Shown piece by piece: positions 37,172 to 47,054 of a DNA stretch of 56,211 bases. This DNA is from Oxalobacteraceae bacterium (lineage in GTDB: Bacteria > Pseudomonadota > Gammaproteobacteria > Burkholderiales > Burkholderiaceae_D): NCBI GenBank assembly GCA_030698225.1, contig JAUYNR010000069.1, positions 1 to 56,211 on the forward strand, given 5' to 3'. The notes under the pieces are model-generated. The model saw nothing but the letters and a program-made list of their open reading frames with translations, ran no database searches and was not told where the DNA came from. Each line of letters opens with the position of its first letter. Positions within the stretch are counted from its first letter, which is position 1. A program made the translations under genes and the position numbers.

Positions 37172-39537
37172 TTATTCACGGCTTTTCAAGACTGCAATCA
37201 AATCCAGTCGCTGCACCCTGCGCCACACCAGCAGGCCCGACGTTGCGGCCGAAGCGAGCACGACGCCAATCGAAATCAGGAAGGTCTTGCTGCTGACCAC
37301 CGCCGGAATCCGGAACACTTCCTCGCTCAGCAGCGCTGACAACAATACGCTCAGGCCGTAACCGAGCGCGCAACCGAGCGGCAGCGATGCCAGCGTCAGT
37401 ATCGCCTGTTCGCCCAGCAGCATCGCGCCGACTTCAAACTGGGTGAAGCCGAGTATGCGCAGGCTGGCCAATTCGATCGCATGCTCCGACAGGGCGATGC
37501 GCGCGGCGTTGTACACGACCCCGACCGCTATCACGCAGGCGAATGCGATCAGTACCGCGGTGCTGGTGGTCAGATTTTCGGCCACCGTCGCCAGGAAGCT
37601 TTTCAGCGTGGCTTCCCGCAGGTTGATGTCGGCAATGGCAGGAATCGACTTTATCGTGCGAAACAATGCGCGCTGGTACAGCGGATCGATAGAAAGAAAG
37701 GCGCCGGATACCGCCTCCTGCTCGGCGGCCAGCCGCAACAGCGCTTGCGCATCCATATACGCGGCCAGGCCGATCATTTCATCGACGACGTTGGCGACCC
37801 TGACCGTGGCGGTTTTGCGCTGGCCCTCGATAAAAGCGACGCTCAGCAGATCGCCGTAAGTCACGCCCAGCGTCTGCGCCAGCTTGGTGGTCAGTACGAT
37901 GCCGTGCTGCGGCAGCGTAACCGCGCGCTCATGCTCGTCCAGAATCAGGCGCAGTTCCCGCTGCGGATACAATCCGGTGATGGCGGCCTTCTTTTCCCGA
38001 TGCCGGAAACGCAGCTTGACTGCCACGCTCCTGAACGGCTCCACCCGCAATACGCCGGGCAGGGCCGCCAGATCGTGGACTACTCTGGCATTGCGCGCTT
38101 CGTTGAAGACCACGGTCGCGTCTTCGCGCTGCGCCATGCGAAATTGCACCCGGATGATTTCTTCCAGCGCGTCATACGAGAACTGGCCGGTGATCAGCAG
38201 GGCCAGCGCCAGCGACAGCCCGATGACCGATGACAGCGCCTTGAGCGGGCTGCGCTCCAGGTTGCGCAATATCATGCGCACCGGCAGGGGAATCGTGCGC
38301 TGCAGGCCGAGCCGCTCCAGCGGACCCGGCTTGAACAGCGCAGGGGATTCCGGATGCATCGCTTCTGCCGGCGACAGCGCCAGTATCCGCAGCACCGCCA
38401 ATATCGTCCCAAGCAGCGCAGCCAGCACGGCAATCAGCAGCGATAGCGTCACCGAGAACGCCGAGAGCGAAAACACCAGAGTCGGAAAATGGAAAAACCG
38501 GGCGTAAATTTCGGCCAGCTCGCGTCCCATCCAAGCGCCAAGCACGATGCCGGCGACACCGCCGGTCATCACGGTCAATAGCGCAAACTTCAGATAATGC
38601 AGGCCGACCGCCAGATTGCTGTAACCAAAACTCTTCAGAATCGCGATCTGCATTCTCTGCAGCGTGGTGAGCCGCAGCAGGATGCTATGAATCAGGAAAG
38701 CGGCGACCCCCAGGAAAATCGCCGGCAGCACGGTGCCGGTCACGCGATCCTGCGCCAGTTCATTTTCCAGAAAATGATGCGACAGCTGATCCTCGCGGCC
38801 ATACGCGCCAAACGATCCGTACGGTTCCAGCAACCGGTCCAATTGTTCGATCACTTGTGCCGCACTGGCATGGGGAGCGAGAGTAATGGCGACATCGTTG
38901 AAGGAGTCCTGCAAATTGCTGGCCGCGGCCAGCGCTTCGTATCCCATCCACAGCACGCCAAAGCGCTTATTGTCGGGAAACGCGCCGCTGCCTTTCATTT
39001 CAGTCACGTATTCCGGCGAAATTGCGATGCCGACGATGCGCAGGGTTTCCTTGCGGCCGTTGATGACGGCGACCAGCGTGTCGCCGGCGCGCAGCGCATT
39101 GGCAGTGGCAAACGATTCGCTGGCCAGTACCTCGCTTGCATTGCCGGCTTCTATCATCCGTCCGCTGCGGACATGGACGCGGTTGAGCCGGGTGTCCGGC
39201 GTGGCGGAAAGCGAGACCAGCCGCGCGCTGGCCGGTTCATCCAGGCCCGGCACATCCAGCGTCGCATCGAACACCACGCGCCCCTCGACCGCATTGACGC
39301 CGGGGATGTCCCGAATCCGCTCCAGCAGCGTGATCGGCGCGCGCCGCAGATTGGCGAATACATCGGCAAAGCGGTATTGCGCGTAGTAGTTGTTCTGCGA
39401 CGACAGCAGCGCTTCATACGAGCCGCGCATCGTGACGAAAGTGGCAATCCCGCACATCGCCACCAGCGCAATCGCCACCGCCTGCCCGCGCATGCGCCAC
39501 AGGTCGCGCAGCAGCTTGCGGTCGAGCGGGCGCAGGC

Positions 39538-39544
<7 letters not shown>
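37172..39544 (-). CDS. FtsX-family ABC exporter permease
   Basis: A 790-residue inner-membrane protein with an N-terminal helix ([17 protein letters not shown]), a periplasmic domain, a first FtsX module around residues 270-440 and a second at the C-terminus (about 670-790), eight or so helices in all. The GTG at 39544 is chosen because it overlaps the ATPase stop by 7 nt. The frame upstream of it is antisense-like and arginine-rich. It may export lipids, peptides or antibiotics; the substrate cannot be inferred. Confidence 0.88.
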
Positions 39545-40296
<752 letters not shown>

Positions 40297-40433
40297 GGCA
40301 CCTTGAAAGAGCTAATTTTCAGCGGTTGGAATAGCTTTCAATCTTGAATGGATGGCAACGGTTTGCCTTGCGGGATGTCAATGGTGCTTGAGCTGGATAG
40401 CGGAATCTCCGTCATCACAGCATACTATTAATA

Positions 40434-40491
40434 GTATTTTATTAACCGCAATAAATATATGCGTAAAATGATGTAAAAATAACTATACTCC
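40434..40491 (-). repeat. 58-59 bp GGAGTAT element, copy F
   Basis: On the minus strand: GGAGTAT (40491-40485), block CGC ending at 40461 with the first C changed (ACGC) and ATAC (40437-40434). An inner CGCA/TGCG stem is kept. It lies between the ABC operon start and the 3' end of amn. Confidence 0.75.
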
Positions 40492-40548
40492 CTATTTTTA
40501 TGTAATCTTTTAGTCGCATGTCAATCTGAAGTGCGATGACGTGGTTTT

Positions 40549-40618
40549 GTAGGAGCGCACCCGGGCGCGATGCCCCGGTGGCGAGTCGCAAGCCGGTCGC
40601 GCCCGGGTGCGCTCCTAC
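40549..40618. repeat. GTAG...CTAC palindrome overlapping the amn stop
   Basis: Left arm 40549-40570 (starting GTAGGAGCGCACCC) and right arm 40597-40618 are perfectly complementary over 22 bases, with a 26-base loop. The amn stop codon (minus-strand TAG, 40615-40617) lies inside the right arm, so the element supplies the end of that gene. It is a REP-type element like the one at 3090-3142, with no U-tract. Confidence 0.85.
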
Positions 40619-42129
40619 TGAAACGCCACCTCGGCGAAGCTGCGCAGTTTGCGGCTGTGCAGCTTGTCGACACCGAGTTTTCGCAGCAGCTCCAGCGCGC
40701 GGATGCCGATGCGCAGGTGTTGATCGATCCGCTCGCGATAGAACTGGTTGGCCATGCCGGGCAGCTTGATCTCGCCGTGCAGCGGCTTGTCGCTGACGCA
40801 CAGCAGCGTGCCATAGGGCACGCGAAAACGGAAACCGTTGGCGGCGATGGTGGCGCTCTCCATGTCCAGCGCAATCGCGCGGCTCTGGCTGAAGCGGCGT
40901 TCCGGGGTGCGCTGCGGCAGCAGTTCCCAGTTGCGGTTGTCGGTACTGGCCACGGTGCCGGTACGCATCACCCGTTTCAGCTCGTAACCGGTGAGCCGGG
41001 TGACTTCGGCCACCGCGGCCTCGATTGCCACCTGCACCTCGGCCAGCGGCGGAATCGGCACCCACAGCGGCAGGTCCTCATCCAGCACGTGGTCTTCGCG
41101 CACATAACCGTGGGCCAGCACATAGTCGCCCAACTGCTGGGTGTTGCGCAGCCCGGCGCAGTGACCGAGCATCAGCCAGGCATGCGGTCGCAGCACCGCG
41201 ATGTGGTCGGTGATGGTCTTCGCATTGGCCGGCCCGACCCCGATGTTGACCATGGTGATGCCGCTGCCGTCGGCGCGCATCAAATGGAAGCCCGGCATTT
41301 GCGGCAGGCGTGGCGGCGCTGCGCCTTTTTCGTCGCCCGGCTGCGCATTGTGGCCGACGCGCCGCGTAATCACGTTGCCAGGCTCGACGAACGCGATATA
41401 GGCGTCTTCGTCCGCCGGGGCCAGAGGATCGGGAGCGCGGTTCATGATCTCGTGTCCCAGACGGATGAACTCGTCGATATAGAACTGGTAATTGGTAAAC
41501 AGCACAAAATTCTGGAAATGTTCGGGCGCAGTGCCGGTATAGTGGCGCAGCCGTTGCAGCGAATAATCGACCCGCGGGGCGGTAAACAACGATAAGGGTT
41601 TAGCCTCCCCGGGCGCAGACTCATAGGTGCCGTTGGCAATGCCGTCGTCCATCGCGGCCAGATCGGGCAGGTCGAACATGTCGCGCATCGACAGGCGCCG
41701 CTCGGCGTTCATGCTGCCTTCGATATGGTCGTGCTCGGCAAACGAAAAGTGCACCGGGATCGGCTGCGCGCTGGTACCTACTTCCAATTGCACCTGATGG
41801 TTGCGCCCGTGGTTCTTCAACAGCAGGCGAAACTGCTCCAGATAATAGTCGGAGAACAGATCGGGTCGCGTGAGCGTGGTCTCAAAGGTGCCGGCACCTG
41901 CTACAAAGCCGTAGGACAGGCGCGAATCAGCCCGCACCACGGTGTCGGTATGCACCCGCACAAACGGATAACAGGCGCGCACATGACTTGCAGGACTTTC
42001 GCCACTGACGAAGCGCTGCAGCGAATCGCGCAGGTGGTTGATGCTGGATTCATAAATTGCGCGCACTTGATCTAGCGCAGCAGCGGGATCATCAAAGCGG
42101 GTGGAGGCGATGAAATCGGGTGTCAGCAA
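40615..42129 (-). CDS. amn: AMP nucleosidase
   Basis: Cleaves AMP to adenine and ribose 5-phosphate and so regulates adenylate levels. The 504-residue protein is close to the E. coli enzyme, with the long N-terminal regulatory region and the C-terminal phosphorylase-fold core (from about residue 300; LDMESATIAANGFRF is conserved). A TTG start at 42129 is chosen because AGGAG lies 7 nt upstream and it gives the family N-terminus LTPDFIAS. The longer ATG frame crosses the tRNA promoter region. Its stop is supplied by a REP hairpin. Confidence 0.88.
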   Translation of the reverse strand: MLTPDFIASTRFDDPAAALDQVRAIYESSINHLRDSLQRFVSGESPASHVRACYPFVRVHTDTVVRADSRLSYGFVAGAGTFETTLTRPDLFSDYYLEQFRLLLKNHGRNHQVQLEVGTSAQPIPVHFSFAEHDHIEGSMNAERRLSMRDMFDLPDLAAMDDGIANGTYESAPGEAKPLSLFTAPRVDYSLQRLRHYTGTAPEHFQNFVLFTNYQFYIDEFIRLGHEIMNRAPDPLAPADEDAYIAFVEPGNVITRRVGHNAQPGDEKGAAPPRLPQMPGFHLMRADGSGITMVNIGVGPANAKTITDHIAVLRPHAWLMLGHCAGLRNTQQLGDYVLAHGYVREDHVLDEDLPLWVPIPPLAEVQVAIEAAVAEVTRLTGYELKRVMRTGTVASTDNRNWELLPQRTPERRFSQSRAIALDMESATIAANGFRFRVPYGTLLCVSDKPLHGEIKLPGMANQFYRERIDQHLRIGIRALELLRKLGVDKLHSRKLRSFAEVAFQ

Positions 42130-42223
42130 GGTACAACTCCTGGAGTTCTGGGCATGGATGGGACGAGATCGGTAACAGGTATTGTAAAGCTTGCTCCCTG
42201 CGCATGTGCGATGCCATTGCTTG

Positions 42224-42251
42224 TTGCGCCGCATCATATGTGTGCTATAGT
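42224..42251 (+). promoter_or_regulatory. Promoter of the initiator tRNA
   Basis: A -35-like TTGCGC (42224-42229), 16-bp spacer and -10 TATAGT (42246-42251), about 12 bp upstream of the tRNA. The spacing fits sigma-70. An alternative -35 (TTGTTG at 42221) would have a 19-bp spacer. Confidence 0.6.
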
Positions 42252-42263
42252 TCGTTCCTCAGA

Positions 42264-42340
<77 letters not shown>

Positions 42341-42346
42341 AATTTC

Positions 42347-42382
42347 AAGCCCGGACCGTTAAACGTCCGGGCTTTTTATTTT
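42347..42382 (+). terminator. Rho-independent terminator after tRNA-fMet
   Basis: AAGCCCGGAC (42347-42356) pairs with GTCCGGGCTT (42365-42374) across an 8-base loop, followed by TTTTATTTT. This is a strong terminator for the tRNA transcript. Confidence 0.93.
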
Positions 42383-42450
42383 CCCATCACAAGGTTCGCC
42401 GGCTTCCAGCCGGTCAGTTGTATTGACCGGCTCATCGAGCGACTAAATTC

Positions 42451-43098
42451 CTACCTGAAATTGTTCTTTTCCCCGGTTTTGATGTTGAGTCCATAGCGCA
42501 CGCCGTTTTCGGTGAACAGCATTTCGTCCGGCGGTTCGTCTCCGGCCAGTACGCCATACGTGACCGGCAAGCCTTCGCCCTTGCGCACCAGTTCATCCGC
42601 GCGCTCATACACATTCGGGCAGCCGGTTTCGGCAATCAGGGCTTGCACGATGGGCACTTTCCAGGCATCGACGCCGGCCGCCTGAAACTGGCACACCAGA
42701 TACCCTTGCCGGCCGCCGAACCAGTCGACCAGCAGTCCGGGCAAACCGTTTTCTTCACCCAGAATCAGATGCACCAGATGATTCGGCGCAGCCTTTTTGC
42801 CGTTGGCGGCGACATTGCGCGCGGCGACTGCAGTCTTGACGCGGCGCTTGATCAGCGCATGGTCGATCGCTTCACTTTCATCGAAGCTCCAGATGCGGGC
42901 ACGAATCTGCGATTTCGGGCTCCAGGCGGCGCGCGCCAGGAATTGCCCGGAAGAGGAACGCACCAGCGCGGTCGCGCCCGATTGCATCTTCTCCGCGGGT
43001 TTGCCATCGACGCGCTCAACCGCAGACGCGTAAATCCACGGCTGGCGATTTTGCAGGAGGCTCTTTTCTTTGCCTTGTTTGATGGTGATGATCAGCAT
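42451..43098 (-). pseudogene. Truncated RlmI-like rRNA methyltransferase
   Basis: A 215-residue protein matching the N-terminal PUA and central EEHEE-type domain of RlmI-family 23S rRNA cytosine methyltransferases (KQGKEKSLLQNRQPWIYASA, ENGLPGLLVDWF). The family is near 400 residues and continues from the GEKTGFYLDQR segment into the SAM-binding domain. Here the reading frame ends at GEKNNFR and no SAM-binding domain follows; the remaining 68 bp to the tRNA terminator contain a 9-bp hairpin (42408-42416 with 42424-42432). The catalytic half is thus missing next to the tRNA gene, so I call it a remnant. Confidence 0.75.
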
Positions 43099-43402
43099 GG
43101 GGGGATTCCGGAGTGGGTAAAGTTTATGTTCATCTGCTTATTTGTTTGGTTCGTAATTGGCAATTTTTTTGCGTAAATAACTACTAATACAAACTGGAGC
43201 CAGAAGCATCCATGGCGCCCTGGAGGACGTGCTGGATGGAGTCACTGGATTATCTGGCTGGCAATTACTTCGGGGATGGATACAATAGGATTGCACGGTA
43301 GAAATAATCAACCTATTGATGGCGCGACTAGACCATGACGGTACCAGAAGTTTACCAATCGATCGCGACCAACTTTCCATCACTGAAGACAGGGGCGGTA
43401 CC
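43099..43402. other. 304-bp gap before the ThDP enzyme gene
   Basis: No convincing gene. A frame open from 43316 extends the ThDP enzyme gene upstream but lacks family similarity. The sequence is of mixed composition with some T-rich runs (about 43160-43170), and I cannot assign a confident promoter. It marks the left edge of the accessory block. Confidence 0.5.
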
Positions 43403-45271
43403 ATGAGCACTGAGATTTTTCTGGCGCACGATAATACAGGAAGAAAGAAAAACAGCCCGGAATACATTCCAAAGCGACCGATGGAAATAGCGGATCTGCT
43501 GCTGGCCTATCTGGAACAGATGGAAATCGAATACGTGTTCGGCGTTCCCGGCGGTGCCATCGAGCCCCTTTTCAATGCCATCGCCAGAAGCAGCCGCAGG
43601 GGCGGTGTGCGACACATCTTGGCGCGACACGAGGCAGGAGCCGCCTTCATGGCCGACGGTTATGCGCGCGAAACCGGCAAGATCGGGGTCTGCTGCTCGA
43701 CCTCCGGCCCCGGCATCACCAATCTTATCACCGGTGTCGCGTGTGCCTACGACAACAATATTCCGATGCTGGTCATCACCGGTCAGCCGGCCCTGCCCAC
43801 CTTCGGCAAGCATCCGCTGCAGGAATCCTCCTGCACCGGAATCAATACTCTCGGCATGCTGCAGCACTGCACCCGCTACAACTCGCTGGTGTCCCATCCG
43901 CAGCAGTTTGAACACAAACTCATTACCGCATTGCAACGAGCGACACGTTCTCCGATGGGGCCGGCGCACCTGAGCATCCCGGTGGATGTATTCCGCAGTC
44001 CGAATCCACTGCCAGGTCCTGCCTACGACTTGTGTTCACTTCTGAAGCCGTCCTCGCTGGTGGACGACGATGCGCTCGATACGCTGCGCCAGATGCTGGC
44101 CGAGGCTGAAAATGTGGTTTTTCTGATCGGCGTGGATTGCGGCGAGGCGATCGGTTCGATACTCCAGTTCGCCGAACTGTGCGGGGCTTTGGTGGTCACC
44201 ACGCCGGATGGCAAGGGCTTGGTCAACCCGCATCACCTGCTGTTTCGCGGTGTTTTCGGCTTCGGCGGCCATGCCTCGGCAGAGGCCGTGCTGCGCGACA
44301 AATCGGTGGATTTGATCATTGCCGTCGGCACCGGCATGGGTGAATGGAATAGCGGCGGCTGGAGCGACAGCCTGCTGAATGCACGACTGGTCCATATCGA
44401 CGAATCGGAGGAGCACCTGAGCCGCACGCCGATGGCGCGTTTCCACATGCGCGGGCGCATCCTGTCGATCTTCACCCGACTGGTACAGCAGATGTACGAA
44501 GGGCGGCAGAGCGGCTGTGTCGAGCATGAACAGCGGCGGCGCAACTCGCGTCAGCAGCATCGCAGCCACCGGAAACCGGACAACATGCTGGCCGCCCCCG
44601 ACAAGGCCGAGAGCAACGCCACGCCGATCCTGCCGCAACGGCTGATGCATGAATTGGGTCGGCTATTCCCCCCCACCACCCGTTTTCTGGCCGATACCGG
44701 CAACAGCACTGCCTGGGCCATCCACTACTTGCAGCCCAACATCGATCGGCGCACCAGCGAAAGGCGGCACACAGTCGACAGCAAGCGTGCGCCCGGTCGA
44801 CGCAGGACCGAGGGCGGCTGGCTGCGGGTCACCATGAGCTTTGCCCCGATGGGATGGGCCATCGGCGGCGCCGTCGGCACCGCAGCCGCCAACCCCGGGG
44901 TGCCGGTGGTGTGCATTACCGGCGACGGTAGCTTTCTGATGAATGGCCAGGAGATCTCGGTAGCGGTAGCCGAAAGGCAAACCGTCATCTTTGTCGTGCT
45001 CAACGATCGGGCGCTGGGAATGGTCAAGCACGGCCAGCGCCTGGCACATGCGGAGCAGATCGGCTGCGATCTGCCTCCGACCGATTTCGCCGCCATGGCC
45101 CGCGCGATGGGCGCGGTGGCCCACACCATCCATGCGCCTGCGGATCTGCTCAAGCTGGATATTGCCGCGATCTGCGCGCGCCGGGGACCGACGCTACTCG
45201 ACGTACTCATCGATCCCGATGAAGTGCCGCCGATGAATGTGCGCATGCGGGTATTGGCCGGCGGACTTTAA
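43403..45271 (+). CDS. ThDP-dependent acetolactate-synthase-like enzyme
   Basis: A 622-residue thiamine diphosphate enzyme of the acetolactate synthase/pyruvate oxidase superfamily. The N-terminal PYR domain shows VFGVPGGAIEP and the catalytic Glu77 in RHEAGAAF; the C-terminal PP domain has the ThDP-Mg motif beginning GDGSF (507-509). Two arginine-rich insertions, at about residues 375-395 (QRRRNSRQQHRSHRK) and 449-473 (RRTSERRH...GRRR), are not usual in the family. There is no IlvN-like regulatory subunit, so branched-chain synthesis is unlikely; a 2-hydroxyketone- or aldehyde-forming role is possible. GGGGCGG lies before the ATG. Confidence 0.82.
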   Translation: MSTEIFLAHDNTGRKKNSPEYIPKRPMEIADLLLAYLEQMEIEYVFGVPGGAIEPLFNAIARSSRRGGVRHILARHEAGAAFMADGYARETGKIGVCCSTSGPGITNLITGVACAYDNNIPMLVITGQPALPTFGKHPLQESSCTGINTLGMLQHCTRYNSLVSHPQQFEHKLITALQRATRSPMGPAHLSIPVDVFRSPNPLPGPAYDLCSLLKPSSLVDDDALDTLRQMLAEAENVVFLIGVDCGEAIGSILQFAELCGALVVTTPDGKGLVNPHHLLFRGVFGFGGHASAEAVLRDKSVDLIIAVGTGMGEWNSGGWSDSLLNARLVHIDESEEHLSRTPMARFHMRGRILSIFTRLVQQMYEGRQSGCVEHEQRRRNSRQQHRSHRKPDNMLAAPDKAESNATPILPQRLMHELGRLFPPTTRFLADTGNSTAWAIHYLQPNIDRRTSERRHTVDSKRAPGRRRTEGGWLRVTMSFAPMGWAIGGAVGTAAANPGVPVVCITGDGSFLMNGQEISVAVAERQTVIFVVLNDRALGMVKHGQRLAHAEQIGCDLPPTDFAAMARAMGAVAHTIHAPADLLKLDIAAICARRGPTLLDVLIDPDEVPPMNVRMRVLAGGL

Positions 45272-45348
45272 ACAGTCAAGCAGAATTTTGCGTGGCAGCA
45301 ATAAATTGATGCGGCGCAATAAACATTTGAAAATCTGGTAAATTCAGC

Positions 45349-45382
45349 ATTTCCATTTTGCAATTCAATGCAGAATGGAAAT
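45349..45382. promoter_or_regulatory. Palindrome upstream of the SDR gene (possible operator)
   Basis: ATTTCCATTTTGCA (45349-45362) and TGCAGAATGGAAAT (45369-45382) pair at 13 of 14 positions across 6 bases. It lies about 85 bp upstream of the SDR start in the 195-bp ThDP-SDR gap. No T-run follows, so an operator is likelier than a terminator. Confidence 0.45.
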
Positions 45383-45466
45383 TAAAAAATGGTTTTATAT
45401 TCAGGCTGACAACAAAGTACGCGTTTGATTTAAAAATAAAATTGGAGCGAAATCAGGGGCAACACT

Positions 45467-46216
45467 ATGGATAAACTCAAAGGAAAAACGGTACTCATCA
45501 CCGGCGGTTCGAGCGGAATCGGTTTGGCAACCGCAAAACTGTTCCGGGATGAAGGTGCCCATCTAGTGATTACAGGGCGAGACCCGGATCGTTTGGCGCG
45601 TGCCCAGGAGGAGCTGGGTAGCGAAACCCTGGTGATTCGCAGCGATGCGGGGAGTTTGTCCGAAATCGCCGCCATGATGGATCAGGTGAAAAATCACTTC
45701 ACCCGGCTGGATGTGCTGTTCGTCAACGCTGGCGTTGCCAGAGCAGCTCCCATAGAACAGGTTTCCGAAGCCCAGTTTGACGAAATCATGGGGATTAATG
45801 TCAAAGGGGTGTACTTCACGATCCAGAAAACATTACCCCTCCTCAGCGACAATGCCTCGATCATCGTCACCACTTCCATCACCAACCAACTGGGCTCACC
45901 CAATTTCAGTATCTACGGCGCGAGCAAGGCGGCACTGCGTTCGCTCGTGCAGTCGCTGAGTTTGGAACTCATCGGTCGCGGGATTCGGATTAATGCGATT
46001 AGTCCCGGCCCAATCGCCACCCCCATGTTCGAGCGCTTCGGCCTACCCGCGGACACGGTCCTGGCCATAAAAGGCGGGATCGAGCGCAAGTCCCCCATCC
46101 AGCGTTTCGGCTCACCGGACGAGATCGCCAAGGTCGTCCTGTTCCTCGCCTCTGACGACTCATCCTACTTAGTCGGCGAGGAAATCGTAGTCGATGGCGG
46201 CATGAGCTTACTTTAG
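45467..46216 (+). CDS. Short-chain dehydrogenase/reductase (SDR)
   Basis: A classical NAD(P)-dependent SDR of 249 residues: TGGSSGIG nucleotide motif (about 13-20), NAG (about 89-91), catalytic Ser in TTSIT and YGASK with catalytic Tyr and Lys. It could reduce a ketone made by the upstream ThDP enzyme or oxidise an alcohol. AGGGGC lies before the ATG. Sixteen bp separate its stop from the first citrate-synthase-like gene, so they are probably one transcript. Confidence 0.88.
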   Translation: MDKLKGKTVLITGGSSGIGLATAKLFRDEGAHLVITGRDPDRLARAQEELGSETLVIRSDAGSLSEIAAMMDQVKNHFTRLDVLFVNAGVARAAPIEQVSEAQFDEIMGINVKGVYFTIQKTLPLLSDNASIIVTTSITNQLGSPNFSIYGASKAALRSLVQSLSLELIGRGIRINAISPGPIATPMFERFGLPADTVLAIKGGIERKSPIQRFGSPDEIAKVVLFLASDDSSYLVGEEIVVDGGMSLL

Positions 46217-46232
46217 TACCTGAGGGAATGTT

Positions 46233-47054
46233 ATGAGCGACACGGAAAACCCGAATGCAATCCACAGCCGCATCTGGCGCGAAGAGCCGGAACCGGACAA
46301 TCCCTTCGCTGCCGCAGCTTGTTATTGCCGGGGCTACGATGTCTATGGCGACTTGCTTGGCAAGGCCCGCTATATCGAATATCTCTATCTCCTTTTCACC
46401 GGTGAACGTCCAACACCGCAAGCTACCGCCGCACTGGAGATTCTGGCTATAGCTTTAGCAAATCCCGGGCCTCGCGATCCATCGGTGCATGCGGCGATGG
46501 CGGCCGGGGTCGGCGGTTCAACTGCCGCCTCAGCCCTCATGGCGGCCCTGGCCGCAGGTGCCGGTTCCTACGGTGGTGCGCGGGAAGTCTTCCTGGCCTT
46601 AGAGGCATGGAGGAATAACGGTACTGAACTAGACACCTGGCGCGCTCGCTTGGCTTCTCCTATTCCGCCCACTCGCATACAGGTGTGGCCTGAGCCTGAG
46701 CATCCGCCTGGTTTCGATCCCTATAGCAAGCGCTGCGCCAATCCCGTGCGCCAGACCCTGTCAATGCTCGCCGACATTTTGCCGGCGGGGCGTCTGGCGT
46801 GGTTGGCAAAAGCGAGGGAGGCACTGGAAGCGGCCGCCGGTCATCCGCTGGCAATGACCGGAGTGGCCGCAGCGGCGCTTGCCGATCTTGACTTTTCTCC
46901 CACCGAGGGCGAAATGCTTACTCTCCTACTGCGTCTACCGGGTGCCGCTGCTCACGCCTTGGAACAGGGAAAACAAAGTTTTCGCGACTTTCCTTTCTTT
47001 GAACTGGATTTGCAAAATGATCCCGGCCCGGCGTCGCCGAAGGAGCATGCATGA
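46233..47054 (+). CDS. Citrate-synthase-fold protein 1 (citryl-CoA-lyase-like, catalytic residues lost)
   Basis: A 273-residue protein related to the small citrate synthase/citryl-CoA lyase group: CYCRGYDVYGDLLG near residues 30-43, YLYLLFTGERPT (50-61) and a C-terminal block ALADLDFSPTEGEMLTLLLR with PGAAAHALEQ. The catalytic positions seen in PrpC are replaced: SYGG for KHGG (Tyr113), PGFDPYSKR (159-167) for the GHPVY motif, and AMTGV (207-211) for the Asp-bearing NLD/NID motif. Normal Claisen condensation or citryl-CoA cleavage is therefore doubtful. The gene overlaps the next by ATGA (47051-47054). Confidence 0.78.
   Translation: MSDTENPNAIHSRIWREEPEPDNPFAAAACYCRGYDVYGDLLGKARYIEYLYLLFTGERPTPQATAALEILAIALANPGPRDPSVHAAMAAGVGGSTAASALMAALAAGAGSYGGAREVFLALEAWRNNGTELDTWRARLASPIPPTRIQVWPEPEHPPGFDPYSKRCANPVRQTLSMLADILPAGRLAWLAKAREALEAAAGHPLAMTGVAAAALADLDFSPTEGEMLTLLLRLPGAAAHALEQGKQSFRDFPFFELDLQNDPGPASPKEHA

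Noticed and set aside
40570..41595. 341-codon plus-strand frame opposite amn
   Set aside because: Antisense shadow that starts in the REP hairpin.
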